DNA from: a virus
Strand: one strand, 5' to 3'
DNA length: 43,316 bases
Virus record (IMG/VR): IMGVR_UViG_3300008107_000723
Location: 629 to 43,944 of that record
Part shown: piece after piece, positions 8,152-15,435 of the stretch
Layout of the letters: each line of letters opens with the position of its first letter
How positions within the stretch are numbered: the stretch's first letter is position 1
Made by a program: the position numbers and the translations under genes
The notes under the pieces: model-generated
What the model was told of the DNA's origin: nothing
The model's database searches: none
The model's input: the letters and a program-made list of their open reading frames with translations, nothing else

Positions 8152-8822
8152 GGCATTACCTTAATTTTTGCCTGCCCATCACGGTAAGCATCACCGCGCT
8201 CCAGACCTGTACCCAGACGATTCAGTTGTCCCATAGCTTCTTGGTACTTAGCTTCTACGTTAGCTATTAAATCTGCTTCGCCCTTCATAAACAGATAAGC
8301 CTCACGCAATGATCCGTAAAGAAGAACAGGATCATAATTATCACCAAGCCATGTACGGCCATCTGTAGCTGTAGTTATTGACTCAGGGTAATAGTAATAA
8401 TGCAACTCAACATCGTAGTTTGCATCTGGCATGGGGCCAAGAATAAAACTCAGCTCGTCAGTAATTATGTTGCTCGATACCGTAGGACCAAACAACGCGT
8501 AGTACTTGGGTAAGCCCACGTCACTTGCTGACGGGTACGCCGCACGAATAAAGTTAACGTCTTTATTAAGCAGATACTCGTAGTTATCGTCTGCATCAAT
8601 TACCGCAAGTGAGAACACAGATAAGAAATCAGCCGGAGCGGATAAATACTTATTGTTGTTTGTAAGGATTCCCGTTACGTTTTTACGTAACGCCGGAATC
8701 TGCACTGAGTTGTACGTACGTGTTTCTGTCTGCGTAATGAACGTGTCAATATACGCTTCAAAATCCGTATCGTAGTTCTCAGTGTAGGCTTTAATAGCCG
8801 ATACAAGTTCTGTGTAGGTCAC
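8148..8822 (-). CDS. Head-tail adaptor protein, SU10-adaptor-like, 224 aa
   Basis: The start is GTG at 8822 behind AAGGG. The protein begins MTYTELVSAIKAYTENYDTD, then has FEAYIDTFITQTETRTYNSV. This is a helical N-terminus typical of phage adaptor proteins (HK97 gp6 / SU10 adaptor type) that dock under the portal. The middle part holds strands (FLSVFSLAVIDADDNYEYL, ELHYYYYPESI). The C-terminus is helical and charged (AYLFMKGEADLIANVEAKYQ). Length fits the family (about 200-230). It belongs to the neck, between capsid genes and tail fibres, and its stop overlaps the GTG of the broken gene that follows. Confidence 0.72.
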   Translation of the reverse strand: MTYTELVSAIKAYTENYDTDFEAYIDTFITQTETRTYNSVQIPALRKNVTGILTNNNKYLSAPADFLSVFSLAVIDADDNYEYLLNKDVNFIRAAYPSASDVGLPKYYALFGPTVSSNIITDELSFILGPMPDANYDVELHYYYYPESITTATDGRTWLGDNYDPVLLYGSLREAYLFMKGEADLIANVEAKYQEAMGQLNRLGTGLERGDAYRDGQAKIKVMP

Positions 8823-8831
8823 AGCTATCCC

Positions 8832-9116
8832 TTAACCCATTGGGCCACGGCACATAAAACCTTTAGTTGCGGCACCTGCACCGCGCATCTTGATCTCACC
8901 GTTTTTATTAACTTGGTCAGATGCAGGATTACCGCCGCTAACGCGACGTGCAGGCATACCGGGCGCAGACTCTATGGCAGACATAGAATTTGGGTCTGTC
9001 TGATACTTACCCATCTTATTTATGTTTGTTTTCTCGCCACTCATCGTATGGGGTTCGGCATAAACACTAGCATCGCCCACTTCTTTACCCATTAGTTTTT
9101 CGCTGTACTTAGCCAT
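8832..9116 (-). CDS. Small Lys/Gly-rich virion-associated protein, 94 aa
   Basis: A 94-residue hydrophilic protein with few hydrophobic residues, ending in GEIKMRGAGAATKGFMCRGP. Such K-M-R-G-x-G-A-A-T-K-G endings recur in small proteins of podovirus-like marine and freshwater phages. It is probably intrinsically disordered and basic at the C-terminus. It belongs to a run of five to six small basic proteins between the neck genes and the capsid genes, with a 10-bp gap to its upstream neighbour. Binding to packaged DNA or the capsid interior is possible but not shown. Confidence 0.65.
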   Translation of the reverse strand: MAKYSEKLMGKEVGDASVYAEPHTMSGEKTNINKMGKYQTDPNSMSAIESAPGMPARRVSGGNPASDQVNKNGEIKMRGAGAATKGFMCRGPMG

Positions 9117-9126
9117 GCCGTACTCC

Positions 9127-9312
9127 TTAACCTGTTTTTTGGTTAGCTACACGTGCCATATTACGGCCTAGTGTTTTCATTTGTTCTGTAGTTACGCCGC
9201 CTTTAGCCATTTTCTTGGCACCGTGCATTTTTTTCTCATGCGCTTTGACTTCCGTTTTTGCAATTTTTTTCATTAACGGTTTGTCTTGCGCTACGTCTTC
9301 ATGTTTTGCCAT
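9127..9312 (-). CDS. Small basic virion-associated protein, 61 aa
   Basis: A 61-residue protein with a very lysine-rich N-terminal half (KKIAKTEVKAHEKKMHGAKK) and the C-terminal motif GGVTTEQMKTLGRNMARVAN. This combination is often seen in small genes next to neck genes of aquatic phages. A ribosome-binding site GGAG lies just upstream (AGGAGTAAAAC before the ATG). It is predicted to be helical and DNA-binding or capsid-associated on charge alone. No enzyme motif is present. Confidence 0.65.
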   Translation of the reverse strand: MAKHEDVAQDKPLMKKIAKTEVKAHEKKMHGAKKMAKGGVTTEQMKTLGRNMARVANQKTG

Positions 9313-9321
9313 GTTTTACTC

Positions 9322-9744
9322 CTACGAAATTGTTACGTTGCCCACTATGCCTGCTGATGTCAGGTAGTTGGGCGTTAACCCTGCATCATTTGCGCTCGCA
9401 CCGCCAACAGGTGCCCAACCCCACTGAAACACCCGACTACCCCCGCTAGGCTCACCATTTTGATCTAAAGTATCGCCTACTGTATCGGTTATTTGCAAGC
9501 CCGTATATCCCGCTTGGTAATAACTCAAATCTGGCCGTGGATCACGAATACCCTGCGGATCATCTACTGGGTACATACCCAACTGCAACTGCGGCTGATC
9601 TGGGTCCCAGCATGTCGGACAGACCAAAAGGTTATATGTCTTGGTCTTAATTACTTCTTTTTTCAGTTGCGTCAGTTTATAGCGCATCCCACAGCGATCA
9701 CACTCCGCAATCGCATTCTTGCCTGACGCAAACCTATTACCCAT
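9322..9744 (-). CDS. Virion protein with N-terminal zinc ribbon, 140 aa
   Basis: Residues 13-45 contain a zinc-ribbon motif: CDRCG at one end and CPTCWDPDQPQLQLG at the other, 26 residues apart. The rest is Gly/Asp/Tyr-rich with no clear domain. The CDRCGxxY...CPxCxDPxxPQL pattern is common in small structural genes of podovirus-like phages beside the adaptor. The start codon shares its A with the stop of the gene at 9744-10694 (TAATG). The likely role is a neck or head-completion protein that needs zinc. This is inferred from motif and place. Confidence 0.7.
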   Translation of the reverse strand: MGNRFASGKNAIAECDRCGMRYKLTQLKKEVIKTKTYNLLVCPTCWDPDQPQLQLGMYPVDDPQGIRDPRPDLSYYQAGYTGLQITDTVGDTLDQNGEPSGGSRVFQWGWAPVGGASANDAGLTPNYLTSAGIVGNVTIS

Positions 9745-10694
9745 TACGTACCGCCCCCTATGAACATCTGACGCGGCACGAATCTAACCGCTGCACGTTC
9801 TTGATCCTCATTGGCTGCTGTCTGCCAAGCTTCGTCGTACTGTTGTTTCAGTATTTCTAACCGCGAGATACCTTCTGGAATTTTAAGTGCTATGTAATAC
9901 GCCAAGCCTGCTACCAAGCAAGGCATAAACCTAAACGGCACATCCATAGTCTTGGTACCACCCGCGCCTGCATCCTGAATACGGCGCATGCGCCAGTAAA
10001 CAAACTGATACGTATACGCAGAATCTGGCGTAGGCCAGACAGTTATGCTTTGTTTCTGTACGTACTTAATAGTGTCGCCTGCCGAATGCCCTGCTGCCGT
10101 AGTGCCGTCTTGTGCTCGAACGCAGTTTAAAAGGTAGGCTGGAGTAGCTCCGCTGGCTGCTTGCACTTCGTTAAACACAATTAATTCGGCACCAATTTGC
10201 ACAAAGCCTGCGTTGGGGACGCCTGCCAAACTAGAAATTGGAATGCTTGTGGCCGCAGAAGTTATATTAGCCGCTACTGTTCCTGCTAGTGTTGAAACCC
10301 CGCCTGTCAATCGCTGCACCCAAACTTGGATTGGACGGCCTTGAGTTAACTTATTTGGGATCGTGGCATACGTAGGCATGCTGATCCGGGTAATCGTTAA
10401 ATCCGCTTGGTTATTGGGGACGTTGGCATTAGTACGAATAACATGATCGAGTAAATCAACAGTATCGTCAGGAAGTGCATAAGTTGGTTGCCCCTGTACT
10501 AAAGTAATGGTGTTCTGTTCGAACGTCCACATGTTGACGCCACGATTAGCCCAATCCGCAAACAGCAAGTTCATCGACCTACGGGCTGTACGCAAATGGT
10601 AGCCAGTGCGCAGCTCTCCCCCAGCACGTTCGAAAGCTTCTTCTACGTACTCGTTGAGGTCAAGATTAAACGAAGCTGTTCCTGATGTGGTCAT
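9744..10694 (-). CDS. Neck / tail-nozzle-like connector protein, 316 aa
   Basis: The N-terminus (FNLDLNEYVEEAFERAGGEL, then RTGYHLRTARRSMNLLFADW) is a helical connector domain known from many podovirus-like phages. The centre (about 100-215) is beta-rich with the fibre-like insert AANITSAATSIPISSLAG. The C-terminal third (VYWRMRRIQDAG, PCLVAGLAYYIALKIPEGIS, QQYDEAWQTA) is helical again. This order resembles head-tail connector or nozzle proteins such as those of SU10- and P22-like phages. It is followed by the zinc-ribbon protein, coupled by TAATG. Confidence 0.68.
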   Translation of the reverse strand: MTTSGTASFNLDLNEYVEEAFERAGGELRTGYHLRTARRSMNLLFADWANRGVNMWTFEQNTITLVQGQPTYALPDDTVDLLDHVIRTNANVPNNQADLTITRISMPTYATIPNKLTQGRPIQVWVQRLTGGVSTLAGTVAANITSAATSIPISSLAGVPNAGFVQIGAELIVFNEVQAASGATPAYLLNCVRAQDGTTAAGHSAGDTIKYVQKQSITVWPTPDSAYTYQFVYWRMRRIQDAGAGGTKTMDVPFRFMPCLVAGLAYYIALKIPEGISRLEILKQQYDEAWQTAANEDQERAAVRFVPRQMFIGGGT

Positions 10695-10697
10695 CTG

Positions 10698-10931
10698 TTA
10701 TCTAAACCCTGCGGTTTTCTTAGCTATGGTTTTAGGTTGTGCTACAAACTGCTTTCCTGCTGCTTTCCCTGCCCGCTTTGCCTTCGTAGTGGCAGCATAC
10801 TCGGCTGGGCTTAACGCCTTGATCGCCTTTTCTGGGAGATACCGCTCTCCTGTCTTTGACGATGGCTTTCCGCTTTTGGTTCGCCATTTCTGATCCCCCC
10901 AAGCTTTCAAGCTTTGCTGTGGCGCTTTCAA
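10698..10931 (-). CDS. Small basic phage protein, 77 aa
   Basis: A 77-residue, strongly basic protein. It contains QSLKAWGDQKWRTKSGKPSS, then TGERYLPEKAIKALSPAEYA and a lysine-rich end (AAGKQFVAQPKTIAKKTAGF). I recognise the W-x-x-Q-K-W-R-T-K-S-G-K-P-S pattern from phage small genes often lying beside portal/capsid genes, but it has no firm function. It overlaps its upstream neighbour by 4 bp (ATGA), so the pair is translated together. It could bind DNA or stabilise the capsid interior. Confidence 0.72.
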   Translation of the reverse strand: MKAPQQSLKAWGDQKWRTKSGKPSSKTGERYLPEKAIKALSPAEYAATTKAKRAGKAAGKQFVAQPKTIAKKTAGFR

Positions 10932-11203
10932 TCTTTGTAGCCCCCGCCTGCTGCTTTGTACTTCTTAGCCACAAGCTGTGCTTTACGCGCTGACCATTGA
11001 CCTGCACCGGTGCCATGAGTTGCTGCGGCTTTTACCTGAGAAACAATCTTCTTACGAAGACTAGGTTTCGTGTAATTACCTGCTGCATTAACCTTCCCAC
11101 CTTCTTTATACTGAGTAAAGTCGGTGTCATCCCGACGGGCTTTCTTCTTCCCGCCGGGCATTTTGGAAGGGTTAATTGCCCCCATACCACGCGAGGCTCT
11201 CAT
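10928..11203 (-). CDS. Small basic phage protein, 91 aa
   Basis: A 91-residue basic protein beginning MRASRGMGAINPSKMPGGKK and ending QWSARKAQLVAKKYKAAGGG. The motif GNYTKPSLRKKI plus GQWSARKAQ is widespread among small proteins of marine podovirus-like genomes. It overlaps the genes on both sides by 4 bp, which marks it as part of one translationally coupled string. It is Gly/Lys-rich with no zinc or catalytic motif. The role is unknown and probably virion-associated. Confidence 0.72.
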   Translation of the reverse strand: MRASRGMGAINPSKMPGGKKKARRDDTDFTQYKEGGKVNAAGNYTKPSLRKKIVSQVKAAATHGTGAGQWSARKAQLVAKKYKAAGGGYKD

Positions 11204-11433
11204 GCTCTAGTTTTCCCACGTTGGGCGACACCGTCTGCACGTTGCGAAGCAGAACGTACCTTACCGCCTTTTTTTAAATGCGGAGGAGCTTTTGGAGTTA
11301 CTCTACCCCCCGAAGTAACCGGTTCTGATTTTGAGTACCTTTTTTCTTCTTTCTCGCGTTGGGTATCTTTAGGCTTACCCATATAAGGTAATTGTTCGAT
11401 CTCAACCACTGGGTCTTTATTTCTATCCCCCAT
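11200..11433 (-). CDS. Small charged phage protein, 77 aa
   Basis: A 77-residue hydrophilic protein. The first part is acidic (MGDRNKDPVVEIEQLPYMGK), the middle is rich in Arg/Lys/Glu, and the end reads GGKVRSASQRADGVAQRGKT. The tail KRADGxAxRGKTR-like ending is shared in style with the end of 11446-11787 (SRDGIAEKGKTKGK), which hints at a common ancestor or a common binding role. It is coupled to the next gene by a 4-bp overlap. Function unknown. Confidence 0.68.
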   Translation of the reverse strand: MGDRNKDPVVEIEQLPYMGKPKDTQREKEEKRYSKSEPVTSGGRVTPKAPPHLKKGGKVRSASQRADGVAQRGKTRA

Positions 11434-11445
11434 AACAATCTCCTA

Positions 11446-11787
11446 TTAGCACTTACCGCCGTACTTCATGCCTTTGCTTGATCCAGCCATAGTAATCATC
11501 TTACCTTTGGTTTTGCCTTTTTCTGCAATACCGTCACGGCTAGGAGCAGCAGTTTTAACTTTGCCCATTGCGGTCATGCCGCCAGCAGCCATTTTTTTCA
11601 TAGGCTTGTCGCCTGCTTTTTTCTTCATCATTGCCATGAAGCCGGGATTCATTTTCGAAGCCATACCACCTCCTGATTTAGTAAATTCTTTACCTACACT
11701 TGTAGGCACACCTACTTTTTTTGCAAATTTAGGATTGTTAGCCACGGCTTGCATAAACCGTTCTTGCTTTGCACTAACTGTTGGCAT
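11446..11787 (-). CDS. Small Lys/Met/Gly-rich phage protein, 113 aa
   Basis: A 113-residue protein that begins MPTVSAKQERFMQAVANNPK and FAKKVGVPTSVGKEF, a well-known opening in small phage proteins next to structural genes. The rest is rich in Lys, Met and Gly (NPGFMAMMKKKAGDKP, KKMAAGGMTAMGK), ending KGMKYGGKC. It is strongly basic and probably disordered after residue 35. Its start shares a base with the stop of 11787-12197. A DNA-compaction or ejection-related role is possible, but nothing in the sequence proves it. Confidence 0.72.
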   Translation of the reverse strand: MPTVSAKQERFMQAVANNPKFAKKVGVPTSVGKEFTKSGGGMASKMNPGFMAMMKKKAGDKPMKKMAAGGMTAMGKVKTAAPSRDGIAEKGKTKGKMITMAGSSKGMKYGGKC

Positions 11788-12197
11788 TAGCTAGTCATCT
11801 TTCCTGTAAAGAAACCAACGATAGCCGTGATAGCACTTATAGCTCCGCCTGCCATCATCAAGACTTTCCAACCGCCTTTAGCTTCAGAGAGTGTTTTGTT
11901 TATGCTTTCCAAAGACGCACGAATAGCTGCAATATCTTCCTTCATTGCATCCATATCATCTTGCAAATGCTTTATGTCGTTAGCATGCGTTGCAAGCTCT
12001 CTAGCAGTTTGTATCTCGTCTACCATGTCAGCACTTCGGGCACAGAATGATTTCTTCCGTGAACCACCTTCTGGTTGAGGGGCTTTCAAACCGGGTTTCC
12101 CCGGATTGGCTGCGTTGTAAGACGCCCGTCCTTTGGCGTTTAAGCCACCCTTTGGGTTCTTGCCTTCTTTCCTCTGCCATGCTGGTGATTTAGCCAT
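11787..12197 (-). CDS. Fusion of a small basic phage protein (N-term) with a holin-like coiled-coil/TM protein (C-term), 136 aa
   Basis: Residues 1-55 (MAKSPAWQRKEGKNPKGGLN, then KPGLKAP and KKSFCAR) match a small DUF6321-like protein common beside phage capsid genes. There it normally continues about 25-30 residues further. Here it is cut after SFCAR and runs in frame into a different protein from residue 58: a heptad-rich helix (ARELATHANDIKHLQDDMDA to KTLSEAK) and one membrane helix (residues 111-131, VLMMAGGAISAITAIVGFF). This is the layout of XhlA-like or single-TM holin/pinholin accessory proteins. An internal ATG at 12026 could start the 79-aa holin-like part alone, though its upstream GAAG is weak. 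This is the only lysis candidate in the window. Confidence 0.7.
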   Translation of the reverse strand: MAKSPAWQRKEGKNPKGGLNAKGRASYNAANPGKPGLKAPQPEGGSRKKSFCARSADMVDEIQTARELATHANDIKHLQDDMDAMKEDIAAIRASLESINKTLSEAKGGWKVLMMAGGAISAITAIVGFFTGKMTS

Positions 12198-12202
12198 AGT
12201 TA

Positions 12203-12871
12203 TTAAGGAGTAATAGTTGCACCATTAACAGCCAAAATTGCCCAAGCAGCGCCTGTGTATTGCAATGTCGCCGTGTCACCAATCGCGTTAAACGTAATTG
12301 ATGCGTACCCCAAACGATTGGTTGGCGTTAATACCCCTGTATCTCCGCCAGCAGCTTCAGCTATATAAATGACTGTTTTAACTTGCCCCGTAGAACCATT
12401 AGCCAGTGTTAATGCGTTACCCGTAGCAGTACTCGTAAAGTTTGTTGTCAGCGTTGTTATATTAACTGCGCCGGGGCCGGATAAAGATTGAATACCTCCT
12501 GCCAAACCACCAGTCAACGTTGTTAGTCCTGTTACGCCAAACGTACCGGCAGCCGTAGTATCTCCAGTGGCTGCCGCGACATTAAACTTATTAGTTGATA
12601 CCGAAAAGTCATCATCACAATCAAAAGTGCCTGCTGTAGCCGTATCGCCTGTAGATGCAATAATTGCAAATTTGTTAGTTGCAACTACAAAATTTCCGCT
12701 TACGTTAGCGGTACCCGTAACAATAAGATTGCCAGTATCTACCGTACGCCCAAGGGTTAAATTGGCTACAGAAACTTTATCTGTAACCCCGCTTTGAACA
12801 ATAGGAAGTACTTCGGTTCCGGCTAGTGGGGTAGCCGCTGCTGGTAAAGCAGAGATTTTTGCATTAGCCAT
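12203..12871 (-). CDS. Beta-helical fibre-like virion protein, 222 aa
   Basis: The N-terminal 40 residues (MANAKISALPAAATPLAGTE, VLPIVQSG) form a common phage fibre/head-fibre anchor. Residues about 45-115 carry two or three copies of a 25-30 residue repeat with the core TNKFxxxAxTGDTxxAGTF. The C-terminal domain (TVIYIAEAAGGDTG to WAILAVNG) is the small jelly-roll-like module found at the end of many such proteins. It lies among the capsid-proximal genes rather than the fibre array, so it may be a head fibre. The length is typical. Confidence 0.75.
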   Translation of the reverse strand: MANAKISALPAAATPLAGTEVLPIVQSGVTDKVSVANLTLGRTVDTGNLIVTGTANVSGNFVVATNKFAIIASTGDTATAGTFDCDDDFSVSTNKFNVAAATGDTTAAGTFGVTGLTTLTGGLAGGIQSLSGPGAVNITTLTTNFTSTATGNALTLANGSTGQVKTVIYIAEAAGGDTGVLTPTNRLGYASITFNAIGDTATLQYTGAAWAILAVNGATITP

Positions 12872-13148
12872 AGAACACCGTTATGCCAGTAATGTTAGTT
12901 AATGTTTTAACGTACACACTTGTACTAAAGCGAATACCTTCTCCGGGGATTGGCACATATACAGGGTTTTGTGTTGGTGTAGCTGCGGTAGTTAACTTCA
13001 AGAGCACAGCTCCAGAAGCGCCATCCGACAGCTCAAGAACGCCTGCACCGGACAAGTCCATGTAGACGCCCTTAACCCGCGTAGGAGCAGCATACGCATT
13101 GGCTGCTGCCCCTGTAGCATAAACACTCTTAACGTCTGTTTGCATCAT
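12864..13148 (-). CDS. Small beta-rich virion protein, 94 aa
   Basis: A 94-residue protein behind GGAGG with a 7-nt spacer. The sequence (VYATGAAANAYAAPTRVKGV, DLSGAGVLELSDGASG, IRFSTSVYVKTLTNITGITV) alternates strands and turns as in small head-decoration or tail-plug proteins. It overlaps the gene that follows by 8 bp. It is found just after the 166-aa protein at 13164-13664 and has similar composition. I do not recognise a named family; a virion location is inferred from neighbours. Confidence 0.7.
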   Translation of the reverse strand: MMQTDVKSVYATGAAANAYAAPTRVKGVYMDLSGAGVLELSDGASGAVLLKLTTAATPTQNPVYVPIPGEGIRFSTSVYVKTLTNITGITVFYG

Positions 13149-13163
13149 GGTGATGCCTCCTTA

Positions 13164-13664
13164 TTAGACGTTTTGCTGACCAACCAGCGGATCGGTAACG
13201 TAGTACAGAACACGACCAGAAACAGTACCGCCAGTAGGCGCATCGCCAGTATTAGCGCCGCCAGTGATATAGACCAACTCAGTAGCTGACATAATAGTGC
13301 CCAACGAAGTACCAGCACCACTGTCGCCCCATACAACTTGTTTCTTGCCAGCATCGGCAGCGTAGTTATCAATCAGTGCGGTTGGAGATGCTGTGCCAGT
13401 GGTATAGAGCGTAAAGCCCATGTCCATTGTTGGGGTTGTCCCACCAGTGCCTAAAGCATTAAATTGGATAGCTGTAATTACCGCTCCAGCAGGAAGAATA
13501 AGCGCAGGTGCGCCAGCAGCCGAAGAAACTTTTGCGGTTGTGGTATTTACAAGTGTTGGGTCAAAATAAAATTCAGCAGCCATGACGCCAGAACCACAAT
13601 AAGCAGTGCGAGTGTTGTCGCCGCCGCCCGAGCGCCAGATGCTTTGGGTAGTTGATAATGCCAT
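13164..13664 (-). CDS. Beta-rich virion protein, 166 aa
   Basis: The start is placed at ATG 13664 (MALSTTQSIWRSGGGDNTRT), behind GAGG 9 nt upstream, rather than the GTG 15 nt further out. The N-terminus matches small structural proteins of podovirus-like phages. The rest is Thr/Gly/Ala-rich with strands (GAVITAIQFNALGTG, MGFTLYTTGTASPTALID, VSGRVLYYVTDPLVGQQNV). Single Cys, no membrane segment. It is the first gene after the terminator that follows the capsid gene, so it may be read from its own promoter in the 13680-13770 gap. Confidence 0.7.
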   Translation of the reverse strand: MALSTTQSIWRSGGGDNTRTAYCGSGVMAAEFYFDPTLVNTTTAKVSSAAGAPALILPAGAVITAIQFNALGTGGTTPTMDMGFTLYTTGTASPTALIDNYAADAGKKQVVWGDSGAGTSLGTIMSATELVYITGGANTGDAPTGGTVSGRVLYYVTDPLVGQQNV

Positions 13665-13775
13665 TTGAGTTGTCCTCACATGCGAGTTAAGCGCAAACGA
13701 TCTGCATGTCGTCAGGCGGGGGGCCTGTTCGTAAGCGCCGGGAAACCCCCGGATTTAATACTTTATATAGTAAAA

Positions 13776-13799
13776 AAGAGGGGCTGTAAAGCCCCTCTT
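13776..13799 (-). terminator. Rho-independent terminator after the major capsid gene
   Basis: A 9-bp perfect stem, AAGAGGGGC / GCCCCTCTT, with a 6-nt loop. Read on the minus strand it is followed by TTTTTT, so it ends transcripts that come leftward through the capsid gene at 13804-14718. The rest of this 124-bp gap (13680-13803) holds AT-rich sequence (TATATAAAGTATTAAAT on the minus strand) and a GC-rich CCGGG/CCCGG repeat. A new promoter for the next genes may lie there, but I could not assign one. Confidence 0.75.
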
Positions 13800-13803
13800 C
13801 TTA

Positions 13804-14718
13804 TTACGCGCCTTGTGAGCCGTACATGCCCAAAGGATCAGACCAACCAAACGAATAACGCTCACGAGCCTTGTAACGTACGTTACCGGTATCGAAGTCG
13901 CCATCCATTGATTGCCCTAAAGGTGAACGGATAAAGTGCTTCATGCCGTTTGGAACGTCAGTGGTCAGGAACCATGCGTTTGTGTCGGTCAAGAAGTGGT
14001 TAATCGCGTAGCCTTCTGGGATCGAGCCATTGTTCTTAATGGCGTTGATGTCATTGTCGTTAGTGCCGACACGCAGGCTGGTTTCCAACAGACGGGTTGC
14101 AACGAATTGCAGTGCTGGTGGGATAATCAGTTTACGTGGACGAGCAGCAATCAACAGACCGCGTTCATCAGTCCAAGCTGCAATTTGAATAACTGCGTTT
14201 TCCAACGAAGTTTCATTCAAGTCAGCAGGAGTTGATGGGATGTTGCTGTTGGTGCCACCAGAAACCAAAGGATGGCTAGCCGAGAACAGAGGTACACCGT
14301 CGCCGCCGTAGTATGCAGCGGAATTAGTGAAGCCGTTGTTCAGGATAGACGCACCTTTAACTTGCTTGGTGTAAGCCATCGAACGAGCCAGACCCTTGGT
14401 ATAACGCTGTGACAGTGAGTCGTACAGGTTATCTTCAATCGCTTCTTCAGTGATTGAAAAGCCTTGGGCAATAGTCTCGTGGTTGTATCGTGCAGTCCAA
14501 GCTTCTTGCGCGTTGTCATAAGCAATTGCGCTACCCTCGTTTTTAACGGGAGCGGCACTAAAGCCAGACAGCTTGGTTTCTTCTTCAAACGAACGCTCGG
14601 AAGTCTCTGTTTCGTAGATTTCCTTGTGCTCTTCGCCGTAACGGGCATACTCCAGACCGAACAAGGCGTTCAGGCCGGGGAGCAGCTCTTTCAGTAGTTG
14701 TGCGCGTGAAATAGCCAT
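13804..14718 (-). CDS. Major capsid protein, HK97-fold (gpT/SU10-like), 304 aa
   Basis: A 304-residue protein with the order expected for an HK97-fold major capsid protein of the Mu gpT/SU10 kind. It has a helical N-arm (RAQLLKELLPGLNALFGLEY), an E-loop region rich in Glu (SERSFEEETKLSGFSAAP), the central spine helix segment (ETIAQGFSITEEAIEDNLYD), the P-domain (AAWTDERGLLIAARPRKLII) and a C-terminal A-domain (HFIRSPLGQSMDGDFDTGNV, RYSFGWSDPLGMYG). It lies after scaffold and decoration genes and is followed by a terminator, as for a highly expressed capsid gene. About 60 copies per T=1 unit and more in larger shells would be usual, but size cannot be inferred here. Confidence 0.85.
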   Translation of the reverse strand: MAISRAQLLKELLPGLNALFGLEYARYGEEHKEIYETETSERSFEEETKLSGFSAAPVKNEGSAIAYDNAQEAWTARYNHETIAQGFSITEEAIEDNLYDSLSQRYTKGLARSMAYTKQVKGASILNNGFTNSAAYYGGDGVPLFSASHPLVSGGTNSNIPSTPADLNETSLENAVIQIAAWTDERGLLIAARPRKLIIPPALQFVATRLLETSLRVGTNDNDINAIKNNGSIPEGYAINHFLTDTNAWFLTTDVPNGMKHFIRSPLGQSMDGDFDTGNVRYKARERYSFGWSDPLGMYGSQGA

Positions 14719-14730
14719 TATTTAACTCCA

Positions 14731-15411
14731 TTAAACATTGAACTGACCGTTCGGGTTTAGATACGAATGACCACCGTTATACGACACGACGTTCGGAGTG
14801 CCCGCAGCCAAAGTGATGTATGGCATATTCCATTTAACAATAACTTCGCTGTAGTTACCAGACGAATTAGTTGTTTCATAAACGAGGCTAACGACACGCA
14901 AAGGCAGTGTAAATACAGTGCTGTCTGCTGCGTTGAACGCACCAATATTCGAATTACCCGAAATAGAGGTGTTTGTAGAAGGTTGCGAAATACCCATGTT
15001 GCTGCCAAGAATCGTGCCCGCAATCGGAGTAATGGTGGACGAAGTCGAACCACCAGTTACAGCAACCTTGAACAATTGGTCAGGATCATCAGCTACATAA
15101 GCCTCAATATCCGAAGCCACTACGCCGCCCGATGGGTACGATTGAGCGAACAGCTTCTGACCAGTCGAAGGATTGGTGTAAGTACAGCCAAGAAACACAC
15201 CAACAACACCATTTGCGGAAACAGTAGACGTACCTGTTTCTTTAACAATAGTGCCGTCAGTGGTATTAAATTTGACTATGTCACCGTAAAAAATAGCGGT
15301 GCTGTAGCCACTTGCAATCGGGAGGTGCCGGTTTGCGCCAGCAAACACCTGACCGCCGATCAAATTGATCGGTATTAGCCCGTAGGGGGCGTTTACAGTC
15401 GGATAAGCCAT
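14731..15411 (-). CDS. Capsid decoration/stabilisation protein, 226 aa
   Basis: The protein begins MAYPTVNAPYGLIPINLIGG and QVFAGANRHLPI, a recognisable opening of phage head proteins that lie directly next to the major capsid gene. It is beta-rich throughout (VGVFLGCTYTNPSTGQKLFA, ADDPDQLFKVAVTGG, FTLPLRVVSLVYETTN) with no helices of note. It has no signal peptide. It sits 12 bp before the capsid gene and behind AGGAG. The most likely role is a decoration or cement protein on the capsid outside. Confidence 0.72.
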   Translation of the reverse strand: MAYPTVNAPYGLIPINLIGGQVFAGANRHLPIASGYSTAIFYGDIVKFNTTDGTIVKETGTSTVSANGVVGVFLGCTYTNPSTGQKLFAQSYPSGGVVASDIEAYVADDPDQLFKVAVTGGSTSSTITPIAGTILGSNMGISQPSTNTSISGNSNIGAFNAADSTVFTLPLRVVSLVYETTNSSGNYSEVIVKWNMPYITLAAGTPNVVSYNGGHSYLNPNGQFNV

Positions 15412-15435
15412 GTTTACTCCTAGTTAATAAAGATA

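Noticed and set aside
10732-11016. 94-aa minus-strand frame across two small genes
   Set aside because: It overlaps 10698-10931 and 10928-11203, both recognisable phage proteins in the other frame; it has no leader.
14767-15378. 203-aa frame on the plus strand inside the decoration gene
   Set aside because: It is opposite to 14731-15411, has Arg/Asn/Thr-heavy composition, no ribosome-binding site, and the minus-strand protein is clearly real.
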